Source of the DNA: Oscillospiraceae bacterium
GTDB lineage: Bacteria > Bacillota > Clostridia > Oscillospirales > Ruminococcaceae
Direction of reading: 5' to 3'
NCBI GenBank assembly: GCA_020024155.1
Contig: JAHHUE010000003.1
Span: 1 to 64,000, forward strand
DNA: 64,000 bases
The notes under the pieces were generated by a model. That model was not told the DNA's origin. It saw only the letters and a list, made by a program, of their open reading frames with translations, and ran no database searches. The translations under genes were made by a program, and so were the position numbers. Of the stretch, positions 55,561 to 63,702 are shown in pieces. Position 1 is the stretch's first letter. The number at the start of each line of letters is the position of its first letter.

Positions 55561-56271
55561 TTGAAAACTTTGGTTATCATTCCTTGCTATAATGAAGAAG
55601 ACAGTATTGTAAATGTTATAGAAAACTTAAAGAAAAACAAACCTGATGTAGATTATCTTATTGTTAATGACTGCTCAACAGACTCCACAGAAAAAATACT
55701 AAAAGAAAATAATTTTAACTATATAAATAATCCAATAAATCTTGGTATTGGTGGTGGTGTACAAGCAGGCTATCTTTATGCAAAAGAATTTGGATACGAT
55801 ATTGCTGTTCAAATGGATGGTGATGGTCAGCACGACCCAAAATATCTTTCCAAAATTATACAGCCTATAATAGATAAAGAAGCTGATATGGTTATAGGTT
55901 CTCGCTTTATAGAAAAAGAAGGATTTCAAAGCTCATTTATGAGAAGATTTGGCATCAATATTATTTCAGCTTTTATTTTTTTGCTTACTGGAAAAAAAAT
56001 AAAAGATACTACAAGTGGTTTTCGTGCTTGCAACAGAAACCTTATTGAATTCTTTTCAAAAAACTATGCAGACGATTATCCAGAACCAGAGGCTATTATT
56101 TCCTGCATAGTTAACGGATTCTCGGTAAAAGAAGTTGCAGTTATTATGGAAGAACGACAAGGTGGCGTTTCTTCTATAAAAAGCCTTAAAAGTGCTTACT
56201 ATATGATTAAAGTTTGCATTTCTCTTATAATAACAAGAATTTCATCAACAAAAATAAAAGGAGGTAATTAA
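55561..56271 (+). CDS. family 2 glycosyltransferase, DPM1-like
   Basis: A 236-residue GT-A transferase with VIIPCYNEEDSI, IVNDCSTDST, the DxD-type MDGDGQHDP and the QGGVSSI end, close to polyprenyl-phosphate sugar transferases. The start is TTG with GGAGGCCAGG upstream. It is followed by a DUF2304 gene, a common pair in polysaccharide loci. Confidence 0.9.
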   Translation: MKTLVIIPCYNEEDSIVNVIENLKKNKPDVDYLIVNDCSTDSTEKILKENNFNYINNPINLGIGGGVQAGYLYAKEFGYDIAVQMDGDGQHDPKYLSKIIQPIIDKEADMVIGSRFIEKEGFQSSFMRRFGINIISAFIFLLTGKKIKDTTSGFRACNRNLIEFFSKNYADDYPEPEAIISCIVNGFSVKEVAVIMEERQGGVSSIKSLKSAYYMIKVCISLIITRISSTKIKGGN

Positions 56272-56274
56272 GTT

Positions 56275-56643
56275 ATGAAACCTATGGAATTAGTCCTTAG
56301 ACTTGGTCTTATATTTGGGTCTTTCGCCTTTCTTTTATTTATAATATACCTTATGAAAAAAGGTAAGCTGGAAGTTAAATATTCTATTATATGGCTTGCT
56401 TTTAGTGCTGTTATGATTATTTTTTCTTGTTTTCCATATATAGTTCTTGTATTAAGTGATATAACAAGAATTATAAATCCTGTAAACTTTATATTTTTTA
56501 CTCAAATTATTTTTATATTGCTAATTTTGTTATCTGTATCTGCTGTTATTTCCGGATTTAGTAAAAAGATAAAACAACTTGCACAAGAAAACGCGATTCT
56601 TGAAAATCGTGTTAGAGAACTTGAAAAATCAATGAATAAGTAA
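56275..56643 (+). CDS. DUF2304 membrane protein, GT2 partner
   Basis: A 122-residue protein with three transmembrane helices (about 10-30, 38-58, 72-92) and a C-terminal coiled coil (LAQENAILENRVRELEKS). DUF2304 proteins are found beside GT2 enzymes and may anchor or modify them. It lies three bases behind the GT2 gene. Confidence 0.85.
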   Translation: MKPMELVLRLGLIFGSFAFLLFIIYLMKKGKLEVKYSIIWLAFSAVMIIFSCFPYIVLVLSDITRIINPVNFIFFTQIIFILLILLSVSAVISGFSKKIKQLAQENAILENRVRELEKSMNK

Positions 56644-56665
56644 ATCGTTTTATATATGGGGTGTC

Positions 56666-58135
56666 ATGTTATTTAATTCTTTACATTTTTTAATTTTTTT
56701 TCCAATTGTTACATTAGTATATTTTATAATTCCACAAAAAATAAAAAACTTATGGTTGCTTGTGGTCAGCTATTATTTCTATATGTGCTGGCAACCTACA
56801 TACGCATCACTTATACTTTTTAGCACTGCTTCCACATATTTATGCTCAATAGCTATCTCAAAAGCCAAAACTCACACTACGAAAAAAATTAGCCTTGGAG
56901 TAAGTATAGGTATAAATGTTTTAATTTTATTTTTATTCAAATATTATAATTTCTTTACCGAAAACATTGTTGCTCTTTTTGATAATTTTGGTGTACAGCT
57001 TTCTATGCCAACTTTCAGTTTGTTGTTACCTGTTGGTATATCATTTTACACTTTTCAAGCTCTTGGATATGCAATAGATGTATATCTTGGCACAATAGAA
57101 AGAGAGGAAAGCTTTTTAACATATGCATTGTTTGTTTCTTTCTTTCCACAACTTGTTGCAGGACCTATTGAAAGAAGTAAAAATCTTTTACCACAGTTTC
57201 ATCAAACACATACATTTGACTATACCCGTGCAAAAAAAGGGCTTGTGCTTATGGCTTGGGGATTTTTCAAGAAAATGGTTATCGCTGATGGTCTTGCAAC
57301 TTTTGTAACTGTTGTTTATTCTGCACCTAATAATTATGGTGGTGTACAAATGATTATTGCAACTGTTATGTTTTCATTTCAAGTATACTGTGATTTCTCC
57401 GGATATTCTGACATTGCCAGAGGTTGTGCCTCTGTTTTAGGCTTTGACCTTATGAGAAACTTTGACAAACCTTATTTATCAACATCATTCAAAATGTTTT
57501 GGAGCAGATGGCATATATCGCTTTCATCTTGGTTTCAAGACTATATATTTACACCCTTTGTATGGACAAATCCTCTTAGACGATTTGGCATTACAAATCC
57601 ACCTGTCCTTGCAGGTGTATGGCTTGTATTTCTTGTTAGCGGACTTTGGCACGGTGCAAGTTGGACCTTTGTTATATGGGGGCTTTTACACGCAGTATAT
57701 CGCACAGTTGAAGAACTTATGCACAGGTATTACAAAAAGCCTGATAAACACCCTAAACCACTTAAATATTGGAGCAAGGTTATATGGGTTTTCAGTTTAG
57801 TATCATTTAGTTATATTTTTTTTAGAGCAAACACTCTTTCTGATGCTATGTATATAATAACTCATTTATTTAGTGATATTGAACTTTTATTTACTAATGG
57901 ATTTTTTATAAGTCAATTAAAGAGTATGCTGTTCTTTGATAAAAACGGCATTCCTCTTGTTCTTTGCACTTTATTTATGATTATTCTTGAAATATGGGAA
58001 GGCAAAAAAGAGCTGACAGAAAAAATCAGTGAGCAAAAAGCTCCTGTTCGTTGGATATTCTACTATGCTGTCATTTTATTGATTTTATTCTATGGTAATT
58101 TTGGCAAAAGTCCATTTGTTTACTTTGATTTTTAA
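56666..58135 (+). CDS. MBOAT family membrane O-acyltransferase, AlgI/DltB type
   Basis: A 489-residue polytopic protein with ten or more helices. The MBOAT motif SGLWHG near residue 330 carries the invariant His; FKYYNF, GPIERS and RWHISLSSWF are further family blocks. AlgI-like members pass acetyl groups across the membrane to a secreted glycan. The next gene encodes an SGNH-type partner, as in alginate O-acetylation. RBS AUGGGG is weak. Confidence 0.93.
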   Translation: MLFNSLHFLIFFPIVTLVYFIIPQKIKNLWLLVVSYYFYMCWQPTYASLILFSTASTYLCSIAISKAKTHTTKKISLGVSIGINVLILFLFKYYNFFTENIVALFDNFGVQLSMPTFSLLLPVGISFYTFQALGYAIDVYLGTIEREESFLTYALFVSFFPQLVAGPIERSKNLLPQFHQTHTFDYTRAKKGLVLMAWGFFKKMVIADGLATFVTVVYSAPNNYGGVQMIIATVMFSFQVYCDFSGYSDIARGCASVLGFDLMRNFDKPYLSTSFKMFWSRWHISLSSWFQDYIFTPFVWTNPLRRFGITNPPVLAGVWLVFLVSGLWHGASWTFVIWGLLHAVYRTVEELMHRYYKKPDKHPKPLKYWSKVIWVFSLVSFSYIFFRANTLSDAMYIITHLFSDIELLFTNGFFISQLKSMLFFDKNGIPLVLCTLFMIILEIWEGKKELTEKISEQKAPVRWIFYYAVILLILFYGNFGKSPFVYFDF

Positions 58136-58146
58136 CAGGAGGGTTT

Positions 58147-59247
58147 ATGAAAAGTTTTAAAGATTTTTTAAAAATTTCTGTAAAGCTTTTGCTTTTTGCA
58201 CCAATACTTGCATTTATGGTATATTGCAACTATCACATTGACCCTTCCGGTTTATTTTTTGGCAAAGGCTTTGAGCGAATAGCCAGTGAATATATGCTCG
58301 ATGGCAAGTACATTTCTGGTTACGAAAGACTTGATGGCAGAAAACTTAATGAAGTTTATGCTATGAATGTGCCTTATGCACCACAAGTTCTTATAAATGG
58401 CAGTAGCAGAAGTATGACAATAACTGCTGATATGATATGTCCAAATAAAACATTTTATAATGCGTCAAATGTTGGTGGCGACAGATATGACTTTTTTACA
58501 TCATATTATATTTTTGCAAAACAAGGTAAAGAGCCTGAAACAATAGTTCTTTCCCTTGATTCTTGGTTGTTTAATCCAAGTGAAGAAGCAATTGACCACA
58601 GAAGTAATAAGCAATTGTATTATGATTTTTTAAATCAAGAGTTGGGTCTTACTGAATATACCTCAGTGCCTGAAAATAAAGAAGTAAAGTATAAAGCTTT
58701 ATTCTCTCCAAGTTATTTTCAATCTGCAATAAGGTATTATAAGAGAGATACTTCTCAGGATATTATGCCTGAAATTGTGGAAGGTGATGTGCATAACAGT
58801 ACATCAACTGTAAAATGTCCTGACGGTTCAATTATCTACGATGCTGCTTTTATGAACAGTACCAAAGACCAAATAGATTTTGCTCTTTTTTCTGCAACTT
58901 TACCTCATCAGCCTCTCTTAAATATGTGTGATTTTACTCAATTAGACCAAGAATTTACAAATCAGCTTGAACTATTTATTGAATATCTACAAGCCAAAGG
59001 CATAAATGTAGTGCTGTATCTTCCTCCTTATCAAGAATTTTTTTACAGTATGCTTGTTGAAAGAAAAGATGAACACCCAGGTTTTTTTGAAGTTGAAGAT
59101 TATTGTCATCAACTTGCTGAAAAATATAATATCCCTATTTATGGGTCTTATGATTCTGCAAATCTTGATTTAGGCTATGATGATTTTCTTGATGCATTTC
59201 ATATGAGACCAAATTCAATATATAAGATACTTCCGGTAATTGCATAA
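58147..59247 (+). CDS. SGNH hydrolase-like (AlgX/DltD-type) exported partner of MBOAT
   Basis: A 366-residue protein with one N-terminal transmembrane helix or signal anchor (about residues 12-30) and a large extracytoplasmic domain. GSSRSM (about residue 84) supplies the SGNH serine, and DAFHMRP near the C-terminus gives the Asp/His pair. Such proteins complete transfer of the acetyl group to the polysaccharide. GGAGGGTTT precedes ATG. It directly follows the MBOAT gene and ends the biosynthetic cluster. Confidence 0.82.
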   Translation: MKSFKDFLKISVKLLLFAPILAFMVYCNYHIDPSGLFFGKGFERIASEYMLDGKYISGYERLDGRKLNEVYAMNVPYAPQVLINGSSRSMTITADMICPNKTFYNASNVGGDRYDFFTSYYIFAKQGKEPETIVLSLDSWLFNPSEEAIDHRSNKQLYYDFLNQELGLTEYTSVPENKEVKYKALFSPSYFQSAIRYYKRDTSQDIMPEIVEGDVHNSTSTVKCPDGSIIYDAAFMNSTKDQIDFALFSATLPHQPLLNMCDFTQLDQEFTNQLELFIEYLQAKGINVVLYLPPYQEFFYSMLVERKDEHPGFFEVEDYCHQLAEKYNIPIYGSYDSANLDLGYDDFLDAFHMRPNSIYKILPVIA

Positions 59248-59306
59248 ACTATTTTTTAGGTATATTATAGTAACAATAAATTAAATTTAATAAAAGAGGT
59301 TTTATT

Positions 59307-59633
59307 ATGCCACAGATTATAGTAAAAGGTATTACAGAAGAACAATGTGCAGAATTAAGCGTTAAATCAGCTCCGGAACTTGCAAAAATTTGCAATTGTC
59401 CTAGTGACTGGTTTACATTTGACCTTGTTCGTTCAAGATTTTTTGATGAAAACGGTAGACTTGCACCATATCCTGTTGTACAGGTATGGTGGTTTGAACG
59501 CCCAATGGAAATTCAGGATAAAGTTGCAAAATTCTTGCACAAACAATTTGAACATATGGGCTTTCATTGTGACCAAATCAGTTTTCATATATTTGAAAAC
59601 GACCGTTATTACGAAAATGGCGAAAAATGTTAA
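59307..59633 (+). CDS. DUF1904 family protein
   Basis: A 108-residue protein of the DUF1904 family, which has a tautomerase-like fold; MPQIIVKGITEEQ opens it and YPVVQVWWFERP and FHIFENDRYYENG are conserved blocks. Proline 2 after the Met would be the catalytic residue in tautomerases; the substrate is not known. GAGGTTTTATT precedes ATG. It has its own terminator and is probably not part of the polysaccharide pathway. Confidence 0.85.
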   Translation: MPQIIVKGITEEQCAELSVKSAPELAKICNCPSDWFTFDLVRSRFFDENGRLAPYPVVQVWWFERPMEIQDKVAKFLHKQFEHMGFHCDQISFHIFENDRYYENGEKC

Positions 59634-59640
59634 ATTGCTC

Positions 59641-59675
59641 AAAAGACAGAATTTTTAATAAGTTCTGTCTTTTTT
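59641..59675 (+). terminator. terminator of the DUF1904 gene
   Basis: AAAAGACAGAA (59641-59651) pairs with TTCTGTCTTTT (59663-59673), followed by T. It can also serve the minus-strand spoIIE, which ends 55 bases further on. Confidence 0.88.
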
Positions 59676-59727
59676 GTTGCTCAAAAATATAAAAGCAACA
59701 CTAATATTTTTAAATTTTTATAATATT

Positions 59728-61980
59728 TTATACTGTTATCAATTTGAATACTGCAACTGTTCCATCATCAACACTTTTGCAATTATCAAGTATATAATCA
59801 GATATTTCATTTGCTGTATGGTCTGTTCCCATAAGTTTAAGTTTTGGAATAATTCCGTTGTGCAAATCAATTCCATCAGATAATATAGCAACCATATCGC
59901 CATTATTCAATACAAAATCGTGCTCTGATATTTTTACATCTTTAAGTATTCCAACTGGCAGGCTATCGTTATATATTTCCAAAGTATTACTATCTGTAAT
60001 AACTAGGCTTGATGCTCCTCCCGCTTTATATATATTGCTTTTACCGTTGTTTAAATTGACTCTAAGTATATCCAATGATACACAAGATTGCCCTGTGCCT
60101 TTTAAGTTAAGTGCAATATTAACTATCTCTAAGGCTGTGTTAATCTCTACCTGAGCAGATAAAAGACTTTCCATCATAGTTATTGCAGTTTTGCTTTCTG
60201 CTGCTGCAAAAGTGCCTGTTCCCATTCCGTCTGCAAGTATTATATATGTATACTCATCTGTATTTATAATTTTACAGCTGTCCCCACAAACAGAGTATCT
60301 GCTTGTATTTTTAACTCCAATTTCTCCAATAAACATTGGTATCTGACAAAATGTATATACAATGTTTTCTTCGTCCTGCTCTCTTGTTGGAATATTAAAT
60401 TTTGCCCCATAAAGCAATTCTAGTTTTGTTTTTAATTTATATACTTCTCCTTCTTCAAAATAATCATTTACATTTATTACACACTTATTACTATTCTGAT
60501 AACATATACAGTAATTTACATTCTTACCCATATTTTTTAAATAATCATTTATTTCGTGGGTAATTGACATATTTGCAATGCCGTTCTTATTGCTTTGATA
60601 TGTTATCTCCTTTAAGCTTTGTGCCATAACAAGAAATTGATTTTGCAATATCTTTTGATTGTGCATTGCTGCTGAGTGTACAAGCTTTTGTGTAGTCATA
60701 AGTCTGTCAGTATTTATAAAGCTTTTTTCTAGTTTATCTATATTGTCACAGATAGAATAAAATCTACTGTCAAATGATGGCTGAATATGCTTTTGCAATG
60801 CTTTTGTATAATTTGTAAATTGTTTTTGAGTGTAGCTATAATTTTCTTGCCAGCAATATGTGCTATTTTTGCACTTTCTACATATCTCATTACTTACTAT
60901 ATTCTCAACTTCTTGTGGAATTTCATCTCTTGTCAGCAAGTTTGAAATATCTATGACAGTATGTCCAATAAACCTATAACACCTATTAAGTTTATCAAGT
61001 TTATTCATAAGACTTAGGTAATCCCCTTCTCCCACTGAATCAGAAGTTGATTGTATATTTTGATTATTTTCAATAATTCTACTTTTATCAACAACAATAC
61101 AAATTGCCAAGCTTATGGCAGTTGTTGTGAGAAAAACAAAGCTATTAAATTTTATTATAAATGCAAGTGATACACATAAAGATAAAACGCAAAGAACAAT
61201 ATATTTTTTTATATCTTTATATGTAAAAGCAACTGCTCCTATGTAAATTATAAAAAATCCTGAAAACAGATAAGAAAAGTTATTGCTTTGTGACAATGAT
61301 AAAAATAAGCATATAGCACTTGTCATAGAAATTGTAACATTTCCTTTTTCTTCATATAAAATTGAAGCAGCAAGTAAAAAGCACACAGACGGTATTATTC
61401 CGTTTATTTTTATTCCTTCCAGTGCAACAGCCGTAACAAGCAATACTGACGAAACATCAAATATTTCTGATGGTTCTATACAATAATTATTTTTTTTAAG
61501 AATTTTTAATCCATCTTTCATACATTGTGGTAAAACAATAAGCGATATTGTTTCCATTATAAACATAAACCAAAATGTACTTTCAAATCCAAATGATAAA
61601 AGATATATTTTGCTCACTGCAAATGTAAATGACGCAGCATATACCGGCTTTATTTTTCCCCCACTATTCTCAATAATATAGTCAGAAATAACATATATAA
61701 ATATAAAAGCGATATATGGTATGTAAAAAGCAGTTTTTATAACTGTGGTTGAAAAATATATAATAGAAATAGCACTGCACAAATACATATTTATTTTTGA
61801 TTTACACATCTGCAAAAATAAAAGTGCAATAAAACTTGTGGAGTAATCATTAAATGACGAAAACAATGCAATTGTGCAAAGTAATACTTCTCCTTTGTCC
61901 CGTATGTTAATTTTTGATAATATATCTGTTTTTTTCTTAGAAACAGAATATATATTTTTAGATAATCCTGTCTTTGTCAT
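59728..61980 (-). CDS. spoIIE: stage II sporulation protein E (PP2C phosphatase)
   Basis: A 750-residue membrane phosphatase. About ten transmembrane helices (residues 40-300), a linker with two cysteine pairs (about 365-380, EICRKCKNSTYCW), and a C-terminal PP2C-type domain with ADGMGTG (about 590), SVSLDILRV-like and SDGID acidic motifs binding Mn. SpoIIE dephosphorylates SpoIIAA to activate sigma F in the forespore and assists septum formation. A Spo0A-type promoter stands upstream (62021-62069). B. subtilis SpoIIE has 827 residues. Confidence 0.95.
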   Translation of the reverse strand: MTKTGLSKNIYSVSKKKTDILSKINIRDKGEVLLCTIALFSSFNDYSTSFIALLFLQMCKSKINMYLCSAISIIYFSTTVIKTAFYIPYIAFIFIYVISDYIIENSGGKIKPVYAASFTFAVSKIYLLSFGFESTFWFMFIMETISLIVLPQCMKDGLKILKKNNYCIEPSEIFDVSSVLLVTAVALEGIKINGIIPSVCFLLAASILYEEKGNVTISMTSAICLFLSLSQSNNFSYLFSGFFIIYIGAVAFTYKDIKKYIVLCVLSLCVSLAFIIKFNSFVFLTTTAISLAICIVVDKSRIIENNQNIQSTSDSVGEGDYLSLMNKLDKLNRCYRFIGHTVIDISNLLTRDEIPQEVENIVSNEICRKCKNSTYCWQENYSYTQKQFTNYTKALQKHIQPSFDSRFYSICDNIDKLEKSFINTDRLMTTQKLVHSAAMHNQKILQNQFLVMAQSLKEITYQSNKNGIANMSITHEINDYLKNMGKNVNYCICYQNSNKCVINVNDYFEEGEVYKLKTKLELLYGAKFNIPTREQDEENIVYTFCQIPMFIGEIGVKNTSRYSVCGDSCKIINTDEYTYIILADGMGTGTFAAAESKTAITMMESLLSAQVEINTALEIVNIALNLKGTGQSCVSLDILRVNLNNGKSNIYKAGGASSLVITDSNTLEIYNDSLPVGILKDVKISEHDFVLNNGDMVAILSDGIDLHNGIIPKLKLMGTDHTANEISDYILDNCKSVDDGTVAVFKLITV

Positions 61981-62020
61981 AATTGTTAATTTCCTTGCAT
62001 ATAATATTTATTTGTCTGTG

Positions 62021-62069
62021 ATTATAAAACCATTGCAAAGAGAAAGCTGTCGAAGAATAATATTCGACA
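62021..62069 (-). promoter_or_regulatory. Spo0A-type promoter of spoIIE with 21-bp spacing
   Basis: On the minus strand TCGACA (62048-62053) lies 21 bases before TATAAT (62021-62026). Two TGTCGAA heptamers (0A boxes) face each other at 62048-62054 and 62063-62069, one overlapping the -35. This matches B. subtilis spoIIE and spoIIG promoters, where a wide spacer and 0A boxes at the -35 make transcription Spo0A-dependent. Confidence 0.8.
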
Positions 62070-62073
62070 GCTT
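62044..62073 (-). terminator. hairpin behind sdpI, made of the two Spo0A boxes
   Basis: AAGCTGTCGAA (62044-62054) and TTCGACAGCTT (62063-62073) form a perfect 11-bp stem with an 8-base loop. On the minus strand TTTCTCTTTG follows, so it can end sdpI transcripts. The same bases hold the Spo0A boxes of spoIIE. Confidence 0.75.
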
Positions 62074-62084
62074 GTATTTTTATT

Positions 62085-62735
62085 TTATTTATTTGTATAT
62101 TTTTTGTGTGATGAATAAGAATATAGTATACTTCCAAATACATCAATAATAATTATAGCAATTATTGCTTTTATGTTGAACTGTGATGGAAGAATAAATG
62201 TTAAAATCAACATTATTATACCAGATATAACCCATAAAATTCCGGTAAAACGATGTGTATCATTCCAAACATCCTCGTTATTTAAAGTCCATGGTGTTTT
62301 TATTCCAAATGTATAATTTTGCTTGCATTTTGGCAAATAATTACCAATTACTATAAATGTCAATGGCAAAAGTATTGACATTAACAAATTCATATTTACA
62401 CCAGTTGGTTCAAGTGCTGCTTTCATAGAAACTTCTATCATACAAGCAAGCAAAAGAATTATAACCAATTTTATAATACTATATGATGTGCTAAATCTCT
62501 TATAATTCTCTTTTTTAGGGTCAATTTTTGGTACTATATACATTGAAATATATATGCCCCAGTTTACAATATGTAAAACCCAAAGCATCCATTTTTGTGA
62601 CCATCCATCAATTTCTCCGGAAAAATTCCAGTGTGTAGGAATTATATCCGGCAGCATAGGAAACATCATTATTGTATGTATCAAGCTTAAAAGCAATGCA
62701 ATAAAAATTGCTATCTCTATCTTATTTTTCTTCAT
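62085..62735 (-). CDS. sdpI: SdpI family immunity/integral membrane protein
   Basis: A 216-residue protein with about six transmembrane helices. The N-terminal DUF1648 block has PDIIPTHWNFSGEIDGWS and the C-terminal SdpI block has GIKTPWTLNNEDVWNDTHRFTG (core TPWTLNNEDVWNDTH). In B. subtilis SdpI protects against the SdpC toxin and sequesters SdpR. It overlaps sdpR by 14 bases. No sdpA, sdpB or sdpC is present. Confidence 0.93.
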   Translation of the reverse strand: MKKNKIEIAIFIALLLSLIHTIMMFPMLPDIIPTHWNFSGEIDGWSQKWMLWVLHIVNWGIYISMYIVPKIDPKKENYKRFSTSYSIIKLVIILLLACMIEVSMKAALEPTGVNMNLLMSILLPLTFIVIGNYLPKCKQNYTFGIKTPWTLNNEDVWNDTHRFTGILWVISGIIMLILTFILPSQFNIKAIIAIIIIDVFGSILYSYSSHKKYTNK

Positions 62736-63000
62736 CGTCTTTCTCCTTTATAAACCCAGAAATCCATGTAAGTATATCTTCCATAACAGAAGTATTTATC
62801 TCATAGTAAATAAATGTTCCTTTTTTATTATCCTGAACCAAATCTGCTTTTTTGAGTATGTTTAAATGGTGCGACAATGTTGCACCTGTCATTTCAAAAT
62901 TTTCTCCTATTTCTCCAACAGACATTGGGCCTTTCTTCAAAAGTTCTAAAATTTTTCGCCTTGTTGGGTCAGACAAAGCTTTCAATGTACCTTGAAGCAT
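62722..63000 (-). CDS. sdpR: SdpR/ArsR-family autorepressor
   Basis: A 92-residue ArsR-type winged-helix repressor: LSDPTRRKILELLKKGPMSV, then the recognition helix TGATLSHHLNILKKADLV. The lack of a CxC metal site and the tail ending KEKDDEEK fit the SdpR subgroup. It binds its own promoter until SdpI captures it at the membrane. GGGGAG precedes ATG. A probable operator lies directly upstream. Confidence 0.9.
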   Translation of the reverse strand: MLQGTLKALSDPTRRKILELLKKGPMSVGEIGENFEMTGATLSHHLNILKKADLVQDNKKGTFIYYEINTSVMEDILTWISGFIKEKDDEEK

Positions 63001-63028
63001 TTTCTACTCCCCTTTCTATTTAGAAGTT

Positions 63029-63068
63029 TATCTAAATATAAAATATCATGTATTTAGATAATTGTCAA
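63029..63068 (-). promoter_or_regulatory. sdpRI promoter with overlapping inverted-repeat operator
   Basis: On the minus strand TTGACA (63063-63068), 17 bases, TATTTT (63040-63045). TATCTAAATA (63029-63038) and TATTTAGATA (63051-63060) form a 10-bp inverted repeat around the -10 box. A third copy of TATCTAAATA lies at 63085-63094, upstream of the -35. This fits autorepression by SdpR. Confidence 0.72.
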
Positions 63069-63117
63069 TATATATTTTGATAAATATCTAAATATATGAT
63101 ATATAATTTATCGCAAA

Positions 63118-63147
63118 AAAAAAGACACCGAAATTGGTGTCTTTTTT
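63118..63147 (-). terminator. terminator of the zinc-ribbon protein gene
   Basis: AAAAAAGACACC (63118-63129) and GGTGTCTTTTTT (63136-63147) form a 12-bp stem with a 6-base loop, T-runs on both sides; it ends the efp-CD1247 unit. Confidence 0.88.
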
Positions 63148-63156
63148 AACTAATAA

Positions 63157-63672
63157 TTATTCTTCGTCTTCGTTATTTTCTACTTCACAGTCACATGCTT
63201 CTATGCCATCAAAGTCAACTTCAAAGCTTGTACCACAGTTTGGACATGCACAATCTGGGCTGAAAAGCATATCTTCGTCCATGCAAACTACTTCGCCACA
63301 TTTTGGGCAAGTAATTTCATAGATGTCGCCATCATAAACTTCTTCTTCGTGCTCTTCATGGTGATGGTGATGATGTCCACAACCACAACCGCAGTCGTCT
63401 TCATAGTCTTCCCAATCTTCGTATTCGTCTTCATCTTCGTCTTCGTCGTCTTCTTCCCACAAAGCGTCTTCTACGTCTGTAAGGTCTTCGTCGATAGCAT
63501 CAAGTTCTTCAAAAACTTGATCCATATCGTTTTCAAGCCCACTAACTGACTGTGCCATTTCTTCTACAACATCAATCAAAGAGAGCAAAACTTTGCCTTC
63601 TTTTGTGTTAGAATCAATGTTAAGGCCTTCACACAAGCCTTTGATGTATGCCATTCTTTCTGTAAGAGTCAT
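63157..63672 (-). CDS. CD1247-type protein with His/Cys-rich and zinc-ribbon regions
   Basis: A 171-residue acidic protein. The N-terminal domain (about 1-60, MAYIKGLCEGLNIDSNTKEGK) matches the CD1247 family of Clostridia. A Glu/Asp run (about 70-90) leads to CGCGCGHHHHHH (about 93-104), then a zinc ribbon with CPKC and CPNC pairs (about 123-150). Metal binding is likely; the role is unknown. It lies 30 bases behind efp, a conserved neighbour pair. GGGAGGATTATT precedes ATG. Confidence 0.82.
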   Translation of the reverse strand: MTLTERMAYIKGLCEGLNIDSNTKEGKVLLSLIDVVEEMAQSVSGLENDMDQVFEELDAIDEDLTDVEDALWEEDDEDEDEDEYEDWEDYEDDCGCGCGHHHHHHEEHEEEVYDGDIYEITCPKCGEVVCMDEDMLFSPDCACPNCGTSFEVDFDGIEACDCEVENNEDEE

Positions 63673-63702
63673 AATAATAATCCTCCCTAAATAAATTACA
63701 AA

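Noticed and set aside
63349-63549. Tandem repeat array in the zinc-ribbon gene
   Set aside because: The GAN/CTTC-like repetition is explained by the coding of Glu/Asp and His runs in the protein.
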